Assembly (NCBI GenBank): GCA_021812205.1
Contig: JAKAOJ010000017.1
Location: forward strand, 1 to 6,583
From: Microcaldota archaeon
GTDB lineage: Archaea; Micrarchaeota; Micrarchaeia; Micrarchaeales; Micrarchaeaceae
Length of the DNA stretch: 6,583 nt
Reading direction: 5' to 3'
This document shows positions 1 to 4,965 of the stretch, piece after piece. Positions within the stretch are counted from its first letter, which is position 1. The number at the start of each line of letters is the position of its first letter. Below the pieces are notes generated by a model. That model was not told where the DNA came from. It worked only from the letters and a program-made list of their open reading frames with translations, and did not search any database. Made by a program: the position numbers and the translations under genes.

Positions 1-16
1 CTATTATTGGATTGGC

Positions 17-472
17 ATGGACAATGGTTGCATCTTCTGCAAAATAGCCAGCGGGGAGGTGCCCTCATACAAAGTTTACGAGGACAATGATTACATCGCT
101 TTCCTGGACGTTTACCCTAGCCTGATGGGGCAGACCCTTGTAATTCCGAAAAAGCACACGGGCAGCTATGCCTTCGACCTTGACGACGATGCACTCTCTA
201 GGTTTGTGCGGGTATCGAAAAGGGTAGCAAAGCTTCTGGAGCACGGGCTCGATGTCGACAGGGTGTACCTTGTCCTGGAAGGGTCAGGCGTAGACCATCT
301 GCACGCCAAGCTCTACCCCGCCATAGGGCGCAAGGGCAGGGGATTCGTAGAGATGCACGGGAAGGAGCATGTGCGTTTCGAAAAGTACGAAGGCTACCTC
401 AATACAACCATGGGCCCGAAGGCTACTGATGAAGAGCTCAGGGGCGTGCGCGACAGGATAGCCGAAGGCTGA
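17..472 (+). CDS. HIT-family (histidine triad) nucleotide-binding protein, HxHxK variant
   Basis: The 151-residue product has the HIT fold layout. HIT proteins are nucleotide hydrolases or transferases acting on substrates such as Ap4A or AMP-lysine; the substrate here cannot be read from sequence. An N-terminal CxxC (C5, C8) together with H47 after the IPKK segment and H94 resembles the zinc site of many microbial HIT proteins. The signature is H94-L-H96-A-K98-L-Y-P: the first two triad histidines, including the middle one that acts as nucleophile, are kept, but the third is lysine. The C-terminal part (YEGYLNTTMGPKA, residues 124-136) resembles my recollection of HIT proteins with this lysine variant in small-genome archaea and bacteria. 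The ATG at 17 lies 16 bases from the window edge with no clear Shine-Dalgarno site. The N-terminus looks complete because CxxC normally falls about five residues in. Family assignment is firm; biochemical function is not. Confidence 0.9.
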   Translation: MDNGCIFCKIASGEVPSYKVYEDNDYIAFLDVYPSLMGQTLVIPKKHTGSYAFDLDDDALSRFVRVSKRVAKLLEHGLDVDRVYLVLEGSGVDHLHAKLYPAIGRKGRGFVEMHGKEHVRFEKYEGYLNTTMGPKATDEELRGVRDRIAEG

Positions 473-501
473 AAAAGCAGCCCCGCATTTGCACACATCA
501 G

Positions 502-510
502 AAATAAAAT
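502..510 (+). promoter_or_regulatory. TATA-like box for the 43-aa cysteine-rich gene
   Basis: AAATAAAAT is the only strongly AT-rich block between the two plus-strand genes. Its centre (506) is 27 bases upstream of the ATG at 533, the spacing expected between an archaeal TATA box and its transcription start. If used, the transcript would begin at or next to the ATG and be leaderless, which fits the absence of a Shine-Dalgarno motif before 533. This is position and composition evidence only. Confidence 0.4.
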
Positions 511-532
511 AGTTGCTTCGCCATCTTTCTTT

Positions 533-664
533 ATGGCTAGACGAAGTGCAGGCACTGAATGCCTGGTCTGCGGCTCTGGTATGGAGGTCATACAGGCCTG
601 CCACCTCAGGTGTCCGAACTGCGGCAGCGAGATGACGTGCGGGGAGAAGGGCCTGCTGTGGTGA
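533..664 (+). CDS. small six-cysteine zinc-ribbon-like protein (43 aa)
   Basis: An ATG-to-TGA frame of 43 codons encodes a protein with six cysteines and one histidine: C10xxC13, C23-H24, C27xxC30 and C36. The two CxxC(G) knuckles about 14 residues apart are the classic zinc-ribbon pattern, so one zinc is probably bound by C10/C13/C27/C30. C23, H24 and C36 are left as possible extra ligands. There is no signal peptide or membrane segment. I do not recognise a named family. Small zinc ribbons in archaea often serve as nucleic-acid or protein adaptors, but nothing here specifies a role. The gene starts 60 bases after the HIT gene, has a suitably placed TATA-like element and no Shine-Dalgarno site, and its end faces the aminotransferase gene convergently. 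The regular cysteine spacing makes a chance ORF unlikely. Confidence 0.72.
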   Translation: MARRSAGTECLVCGSGMEVIQACHLRCPNCGSEMTCGEKGLLW

Positions 665-667
665 AAG

Positions 668-672
668 TTTTT
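668..672 (+). terminator. short T-run after the cysteine-rich gene
   Basis: TTTTT begins four bases past the TGA of the 43-aa gene, in the 24-base gap before the convergent aminotransferase stop. Archaeal RNA polymerase terminates at short T-tracts without a hairpin, so this could end the plus-strand transcript. A run of five T is weak evidence by itself. Confidence 0.3.
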
Positions 673-688
673 ACTTGTGTTAACCTGC

Positions 689-2026
689 CTATTTCTTGTT
701 AAGCATCTCGGAATTGGTTTTCTTTATCGCGTCCTCCAGCACGTCTAAGCCCCTGTCTATGTGCTGCACAGACATGGTCAGCGGCGGAATTATGCGTATC
801 GCTGATTCACCTGCAGGCAGCATCAGCAGCCCGTTGCTGAACGCCTCTTCGAGCACCTTCTCGCGCTCCTTCACGGCGGGCTCTTTGCCTTTCTTGCTCC
901 TCACAAGCTCTATCGCGAGCATCATGCCGAGCCCACGCGCGTCTCCGACAAGCTCGTAGCGCTCCTTCATCTGCTCCAGCCTCTTCATGATGCGCCTGCC
1001 CTTGGACTTCGCCATCGCCTCGAACTTGCGCCTGTTGCGCTTGACGTGTTTAAGAAGCGCGTACGCGGCTGCCACCGACACCAGGTTGCCGCCGAAAGTG
1101 TTTGCGTGCGAGCCCGCAGGTATGTCGCCGAGGCTCCGCCTGACCATCGTAACGCCCATTGGCAGACCGCCTGCTATCGACTTCGCCATGGTGTAGATGT
1201 CGGCTGTGACCCCGAAATTGTCCAAAGCCAGGAACTTGCCTGTCCGCATATACCCGCTCTGCACCTCGTCAGCAACGAGCAGCATGCCATTGTCTTCTGT
1301 TATTTTCTTTATCTCCTTGAAGTAGCCTTTTGGCGGCACTATGTAGCCGCCCTCGCCCTGCACAGGCTCGACGAAGAATGCTGCTACTTCCCTCCCGCTG
1401 ACCTCGTTCTTGAGCGGGTACTGCTTTATGAAGTCGACGCATGCGTAGCCGCAGTCCGGGTATGTCTGCTTGAGGGGGCACCTGTAGCAGTACGCGAACG
1501 GGACGTGTATTGTGTTGGAGAACGGGCCAAACCCTGTCCTCTGCACTGCCTTTGATGCGGTAAGGGCAAGCGACCCCTTTGTGCGGCCGTGGAAGGCGCT
1601 GTAGAACGCCATGACGTACTGCCTTTTCGTAAAAAGCTGCGCAAACTTTATCGCAGCTTCATTGGCCTCCGTCCCTGAATTGCTAAGAAACATGCGCCCG
1701 AAATCGCGCGGAAACATGGTTACGAGCTCCTCGCCGAACTTGACCGGCAATTCCGCACGGTAGTCTGTGAACGCAGCGTGCATGAGCCTGTCAATCTGGT
1801 CCTTGGCGGCCCTGCGCACCTCGCTGTTGGCGTTGACGCCGAAGTTGTAGACAGATATGAACGAAGAGAAGTCTATGAACCTGTTGCCCTCCATGTCGTA
1901 GGTGAAGTCGCCGTCGCCGCGGTCCGCAATGAACGGATATGATTCGCGCGTTGTTGACAGGAACACCTTCCTGTCGCGCTCCATGAGCCTTTTCGTCCTA
2001 GCCGTCAATTTTATTGCCATTCCCAT
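689..2026 (-). CDS. class III PLP-dependent aminotransferase (GABA/acetylornithine-type)
   Basis: The 445-residue protein is a fold-type I, class III aminotransferase. Visible landmarks are the PLP-phosphate loop SNSGTEAN (115-122), the ring-stacking FHG (145-147), EPVQGEGG (220-227), ADEVQ with D253 for the pyridine nitrogen and Q256, the Schiff-base lysine K282 in AKSIAGG, T310 in NTFGGN, and carboxylate-binding R411 before IPPL. Substrate is not settled: 4-aminobutyrate, ornithine-type omega-amines and alpha-amino acids are all handled by this family, and some archaeal members are racemases. Residues 180-196 carry four cysteines (C-x2-C-x8-C-x3-C). I place the start at the ATG at 2026, preceded by GGGAG at 2037-2041. 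A start at 2101 would add 25 residues of non-family sequence lying wholly inside ACD alpha. The ATG at 2020 is the alternative. The gene overlaps the ACD alpha 3' end by 29 bases, implying coupled translation in one operon. Confidence 0.93.
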   Translation of the reverse strand: MGMAIKLTARTKRLMERDRKVFLSTTRESYPFIADRGDGDFTYDMEGNRFIDFSSFISVYNFGVNANSEVRRAAKDQIDRLMHAAFTDYRAELPVKFGEELVTMFPRDFGRMFLSNSGTEANEAAIKFAQLFTKRQYVMAFYSAFHGRTKGSLALTASKAVQRTGFGPFSNTIHVPFAYCYRCPLKQTYPDCGYACVDFIKQYPLKNEVSGREVAAFFVEPVQGEGGYIVPPKGYFKEIKKITEDNGMLLVADEVQSGYMRTGKFLALDNFGVTADIYTMAKSIAGGLPMGVTMVRRSLGDIPAGSHANTFGGNLVSVAAAYALLKHVKRNRRKFEAMAKSKGRRIMKRLEQMKERYELVGDARGLGMMLAIELVRSKKGKEPAVKEREKVLEEAFSNGLLMLPAGESAIRIIPPLTMSVQHIDRGLDVLEDAIKKTNSEMLNKK

Positions 2027-3416
2027 GCGCCGCTTTCTCCCGATAAATAGAATAACTGATGAGTGCCGCCAGGGACTTTGCAGCTGAGCTGGGGGAGCCA
2101 TACACCGGAACCCCGGAGCTCTCCATCATGTTCTTGTGGGCCTCGGTGTAGTTGCCGCCAGGGCTCACGACCACGAGGGGCTTCTTGCCCGATGTGCCGT
2201 ACTTTATGAGCTGGGCAGCGACCCTCGAGTCGGCACCTGGAGTCTGGAAGAGGGCCAGAACCATTATTGCATCGACATTAGGGTCGTTTGCTATAGTCTC
2301 TATGGCTGCGCCGAAGCGCTTATCGTCTGCGTCTCCTGCCAGGTCCAGGGGCATGCGCACATTGACTATTGACGGCATGACCTTCTTCAGCGCAGACTCC
2401 GAAGCCTTGCTCATCTCAGCAAGCTTGAGGCCGTTGTTGTACAGCGCATCGGTAGCCAGCACGCCAGCTCCGCCGCCGTTTGTTATTATCGCGACCCTCT
2501 TGCCAGTGGTAAGAGGCTGTGTGTCAAATATCTTGCCGAAGTACAGCAAGTCGTCGAGGTCGTCAGCTTCGGTAAAGCCGAACTGCCTGAACACAGCACG
2601 ATAGGCCTCGAAGCTGCCTGCCAGCGATGCTGTATGCGAATGCACAGCCTTTGAGCCTTCTTCTGTGGTCCCTCCTTTTATTATCACAATCGGCTTTTTC
2701 AGAGTGACCTTCCTCGCGACATTTATGAACTCCCTGCCGCGCTTCACGCCCTCCAAATAGAAGATTATCACCTTTGTGTCGGGATCATCAGCGAGGTAGT
2801 TCAGTATGTCCACCTCGTCCACCACGACAGCGTTGCCGTAGCTTATGAACTTTGCAAGGCCGAAGCCCTCATGCGATATCAGGTCCAGCACGGTGCTGCC
2901 TACTGCCCCGCTCTGGGAGACGAAGCTCACCCCTCCAATCTGGGGCTTGTCGATCTTGAACGTAGGCAAGAAGAGCGTGTCTATCCTGGACTTGAGGTCC
3001 ATGACGCCGAGGCAGTTGGGTCCAAGGACAGGAAGGTCGTACTTCCTCGCCACCTCCTCGAGCTTGTCCTGCAGCGCAGTCTCGCCCACCTCGGCGAATC
3101 CTCCGCTCACGACAACTGCACTGCGCACCTTTGCCTTTCCGCACTCCTCAAGCACAGCTGGCACTATTTGTGCAGGAACTGCTATGACTGCTAGGTCTAT
3201 CCTGTCCTTTATGTCCAGCACACTCTTGTAAGCCTTGTAGCCGAGGATCTTTCCCTCGGCCTTTATGTTGACCGGATAGAGCCTGCCTGAATAGCCGACG
3301 TTCAGGTAGTTCTGCATTATGACATGGCCTACCTTGTCCGGATTGGCCGAAGCGCCTATTATCGCCACGCTCTTAGGCTGGAGCATCGGATTCAGGTTAG
3401 CGTATTTCCTCGCCAT
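1998..3416 (-). CDS. acdA: ADP-forming acyl-CoA (acetyl-CoA) synthetase, alpha subunit
   Basis: The 472-residue subunit belongs to the ADP-forming acyl-CoA synthetase family (NDP-forming, succinyl-CoA-synthetase-like; EC 6.2.1.13 type), which makes ATP from acyl-CoA, ADP and phosphate in the cytoplasm. In order it shows a CoA-binding Rossmann domain (SVAIIGASANPDKVG, 16-30), LGPNCLG (131-137), the ligase-CoA domain with SQSGAVG (167-173), YLEG with E222, and the phosphorylated histidine H261 in SHTASLAG. A third domain (from about 285) includes ITNGGGAGVLATD. H261 and E222 align by motif with the catalytic His and Glu of characterised archaeal ACD. Length is normal for a separate alpha subunit. 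The start at 3416 is seven bases after the ACD beta stop, with only a weak GGT motif before it, so translation is probably coupled. Acyl-CoA preference (acetyl, branched, aryl, succinyl) cannot be told from sequence alone. Confidence 0.95.
   Translation of the reverse strand: MARKYANLNPMLQPKSVAIIGASANPDKVGHVIMQNYLNVGYSGRLYPVNIKAEGKILGYKAYKSVLDIKDRIDLAVIAVPAQIVPAVLEECGKAKVRSAVVVSGGFAEVGETALQDKLEEVARKYDLPVLGPNCLGVMDLKSRIDTLFLPTFKIDKPQIGGVSFVSQSGAVGSTVLDLISHEGFGLAKFISYGNAVVVDEVDILNYLADDPDTKVIIFYLEGVKRGREFINVARKVTLKKPIVIIKGGTTEEGSKAVHSHTASLAGSFEAYRAVFRQFGFTEADDLDDLLYFGKIFDTQPLTTGKRVAIITNGGGAGVLATDALYNNGLKLAEMSKASESALKKVMPSIVNVRMPLDLAGDADDKRFGAAIETIANDPNVDAIMVLALFQTPGADSRVAAQLIKYGTSGKKPLVVVSPGGNYTEAHKNMMESSGVPVYGSPSSAAKSLAALISYSIYREKAAHGNGNKIDG
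2037..2041 (-). promoter_or_regulatory. Shine-Dalgarno site deciding the aminotransferase start
   Basis: On the minus strand GGGAG lies 10 bases before the ATG at 2026, inside the ACD alpha coding sequence. It favours 2026 over the ATG at 2020 (16 bases away) and over the upstream ATG at 2101. Confidence 0.45.
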
Positions 3417-3423
3417 TAGACCA

Positions 3424-4047
3424 CTACTTTATGATTCTCAGGTCGACCGCGTCGTACGACTCGCCATGCAGTATCACAGGGTTGAGGTCGAGCTCCTTTA
3501 TCTCCTGGTTCTTTACCAGCATCTTTGATACCTTAAGCAGGAGGTCCACGAGCATGCGCCTCTTCTTGTCGTTAGGCGCTATGACGCTTCCTGACCTGAG
3601 CTGATCCAGCATCGATTCGGCGTCCATGCGGGTTATCGGGCATACACGCAGCGCAAAGTCCTTGAAGGTCTCGACGTATATGCCGCCGAGGCCAATGAGC
3701 ACCATCTTGCCGAACTGCACGTCGGTGTTGCCGCCCACTATTATCTCAAGGCCGTTGCGCACCATGTCCTGCGCCAGTATTTTGTATGGCTTGAGGGACA
3801 TCGCCTTCTTCTCCAGCTCGGAATACGCAGCGCGTATCTCGCTATCGTTTGACAGGCCGAGCTTTATGACGCCGCTCTTCGTCTTGTGCAGCGCTTTGTC
3901 GGATATGACCTTTAGCACTATTGGCTTTCCGCCTGCGAACCTGACGGCCTCATCTGCACTTGCGACGTAGACAGCACGCATGGCGTTTATGCCATTGCGC
4001 TTGAGCAACTCGTGTGCCTCCATGTAATCGAGCAGTTTTCCTCCCAT
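3424..4047 (-). CDS. acdB: ADP-forming acyl-CoA (acetyl-CoA) synthetase, beta subunit
   Basis: This 207-residue ATP-grasp subunit is the nucleotide-binding partner of ACD alpha. Landmarks are the N-terminal YMEAHELLKRNGI helix (8-20), the ATP-grasp lysine K46 in VLKV, H54 in ALHKTKSGVI (the beta-subunit histidine that relays phosphate in characterised ACD enzymes), GLGGIYVE (119-126) and the metal-binding ELDLNP (185-190; D187, N189). It is slightly shorter than typical beta subunits of about 230 residues but has no missing motif. The ATG at 4047 has GTGAT at 4051-4055, complementary to the archaeal 16S 3' end. It is the first gene of the tight beta-alpha-aminotransferase cluster and lies 21 bases after the winged-helix gene. 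Beta precedes alpha, the opposite of the alpha-then-beta order of fused archaeal ACD proteins. Confidence 0.94.
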   Translation of the reverse strand: MGGKLLDYMEAHELLKRNGINAMRAVYVASADEAVRFAGGKPIVLKVISDKALHKTKSGVIKLGLSNDSEIRAAYSELEKKAMSLKPYKILAQDMVRNGLEIIVGGNTDVQFGKMVLIGLGGIYVETFKDFALRVCPITRMDAESMLDQLRSGSVIAPNDKKRRMLVDLLLKVSKMLVKNQEIKELDLNPVILHGESYDAVDLRIIK

Positions 4048-4050
4048 AAC

Positions 4051-4055
4051 ATCAC
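4051..4055 (-). promoter_or_regulatory. Shine-Dalgarno site of ACD beta (GTGAT)
   Basis: On the minus strand GTGAT lies three bases before the ATG at 4047. It matches the 3' half of the GGAGGTGAT anti-16S consensus, so the short spacing is right for this part of the motif. It supports the chosen start. Confidence 0.5.
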
Positions 4056-4065
4056 AGGGTAGCGC

Positions 4066-4079
4066 GCATCATATGATGC
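4066..4079. repeat. perfect 14-bp palindrome at the winged-helix/ACD junction
   Basis: GCATCATATGATGC is fully self-complementary with 7-bp arms and no spacer. It covers the last codons and TGA stop (4069-4071) of the winged-helix gene and ends 18 bases before the ACD beta ATG. The location suits an operator for a dimeric regulator of the ACD operon, or a transcript-end element. About 0.4 such perfect 14-mers are expected by chance in a random window this long, so function is uncertain. Confidence 0.35.
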
Positions 4080-4842
4080 CCCGTTGTAACAGAACAAACA
4101 GAGCTATGATTATTATGATTATGATTACTGCAATTGAAACCTTCTTGGTCTTCTTGCCCTTTGCTGTCTTCAGTTCGCGCTCCAGCTCGGAAATATTGTC
4201 GTTCTGAGGCGATGCTGGAGGAGGCTGAGGCTGGGCAGGTGGCGGCGGCTGTTGGGCGGGCATTTGCTGCTGCGCCGGCGGCTGCATGCCTATGGGCTGG
4301 CCTGGTGCGGGTGCTGAAGCAGGCATAGGCGGCGGGGCTGTTGGCGGGATCTGAACTGCAGGCTTAGGCGGCTCAGGAGGTTTAGGCATGCCCGCCTTCA
4401 CCTGCATGAAGCCCTTTTCTGTGAGTGTTATGCTGACCACACCATTCCTCATATCCGCATTTGCGAACTGCTGCTCAACCAGCTTGTTCAGATGCATGGC
4501 CAGGTCGTGCGGGGCTATGTTAGTCGCACTGTGCAGGTCGTTGAGCGTCCTCTTGCCGCTTGATAGCTGTGTCAGTATGGAAAGGTCAAGCGGGTCGAAC
4601 TGCATCTTCGCCTTTTCCGCTGCCTCAGCCACAAGCAGCTTGCCCTGGTCTGTCAGCTTTATCGCGTTTTGACCAGGCACTGCCGTGGTGAAGTCTATGA
4701 GGCCTTTCAACTTAAGGGTCCCGAGTATGTTTGAGGCGTCGAAGAAGGAGGAGTTGATAAGCCCACCGAATTTCTCGACGACCGTTGTGTCTGTTATTCT
4801 CTTCAGTGAGATTAGGTCAAGGAAATTTATTTCGTCAGCCAT
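4069..4842 (-). CDS. membrane-anchored tandem winged-helix protein with Pro/Gln-rich linker
   Basis: I do not recognise a named family for this 257-residue protein, but its architecture is clear. Residues about 5-75 and 83-150 each look like a winged-helix/MarR-like unit: helices followed by a hairpin ending in KLTDQGKLL (62-70) and TLTEKGFMQ (139-147), the wing-to-helix pattern of many archaeal regulators. Residues 152-213 form a disordered linker with about 27 prolines in 62 positions plus many Gln and Ala. A short charged segment (ISELERELK, 217-225) and basic patch (KGKKTKK, 228-234) precede one hydrophobic helix (235-252) containing seven consecutive isoleucines; only five residues follow. 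The basic patch predicts a cytoplasmic N-terminus, so it would be a tail-anchored, membrane-tethered DNA-binding protein. The ATG at 4842 lacks a Shine-Dalgarno site. It is divergent from the nuclease gene and 21 bases upstream of ACD beta. DNA binding is inferred, not shown. Confidence 0.8.
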   Translation of the reverse strand: MADEINFLDLISLKRITDTTVVEKFGGLINSSFFDASNILGTLKLKGLIDFTTAVPGQNAIKLTDQGKLLVAEAAEKAKMQFDPLDLSILTQLSSGKRTLNDLHSATNIAPHDLAMHLNKLVEQQFANADMRNGVVSITLTEKGFMQVKAGMPKPPEPPKPAVQIPPTAPPPMPASAPAPGQPIGMQPPAQQQMPAQQPPPPAQPQPPPASPQNDNISELERELKTAKGKKTKKVSIAVIIIIIIIALFVLLQRGII

Positions 4843-4853
4843 AGAATCGCAAG

Positions 4854-4866
4854 GTGCCTAAGGCAC
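4854..4866. repeat. perfect inverted repeat in the divergent promoter region
   Basis: GTGCCT-A-AGGCAC has 6-bp arms around a single base. It lies 11 bases upstream of the winged-helix ATG and 21 bases from the AT-rich promoter block at 4888-4895. It could be an operator for either divergent gene, perhaps for autoregulation by the winged-helix protein. Repeats of this size arise by chance about once or twice in a window of this length, so location is the main argument. Confidence 0.35.
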
Positions 4867-4887
4867 ATACGGTATTGCATAAGAACG

Positions 4888-4895
4888 TTTTTATT
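4888..4895 (+). promoter_or_regulatory. TATA-like box for the beta-CASP nuclease gene
   Basis: TTTTTATT is the core of an AT-rich block (4888-4900) between the divergent genes. With a 26-30 base spacing, transcription would start around 4918-4922. Read on the other strand, the same block (AATAAAAA) would place a start near 4866, so it may serve both directions. Called from composition and spacing only. Confidence 0.4.
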
Positions 4896-4921
4896 CTTTA
4901 TCAGGAAAAGCGCAGTGTATC

Positions 4922-4960
4922 ATGGCAAGGTTAGCTGTAACTGCGCCTGTTTGTGATTGA
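4922..4960 (+). CDS. possible 12-codon leader ORF before the nuclease gene
   Basis: An ATG close to the predicted transcription start opens a 12-residue frame (MARLAVTAPVCD) ending at TGA 4958-4960, five bases before the nuclease ATG. If transcription starts near 4920, this would be the first, nearly leaderless ATG on the message, and ribosomes ending here could re-initiate at 4966. The Shine-Dalgarno-like GTGAT for the nuclease lies inside its last codons. Nothing beyond position supports translation; a 12-codon frame is easily accidental. Confidence 0.2.
   Translation: MARLAVTAPVCD
4953..4957 (+). promoter_or_regulatory. Shine-Dalgarno site deciding the nuclease start (GTGAT)
   Basis: GTGAT matches the archaeal anti-16S consensus and lies eight bases before the ATG at 4966. 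It favours that ATG over an in-frame TTG at 4957, which the motif itself overlaps. Confidence 0.45.
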
Positions 4961-4965
4961 TTCGG

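Noticed and set aside
284..604. 106-codon minus-strand frame across the HIT and mini-protein genes
   Set aside because: It spans two better-supported plus-strand genes and the promoter between them, and its protein shows no family pattern.
1046..1555. 169-codon open frame on the plus strand opposite the aminotransferase
   Set aside because: No domain features, and it lies fully inside a gene with intact catalytic motifs on the other strand.
2027..2101. Longer aminotransferase starting at ATG 2101 (470 residues)
   Set aside because: The extra 25 residues (MAPPAQLQSPWRH...) have no family similarity, lie wholly within the ACD alpha coding region in another frame, and would push the overlap to 104 bases. 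The ATG at 2026 has a GGGAG site.
4105..4140. Simple-sequence repeat (GATTAT-like) in the winged-helix gene
   Set aside because: The run of ATC and ATA codons encodes the isoleucine core of a membrane helix; the unit is irregular and is explained by the protein.
4957..4965. TTG start at 4957 for the nuclease
   Set aside because: It adds only three residues, overlaps the GTGAT motif, and lacks its own upstream Shine-Dalgarno site; ATG 4966 is better placed.
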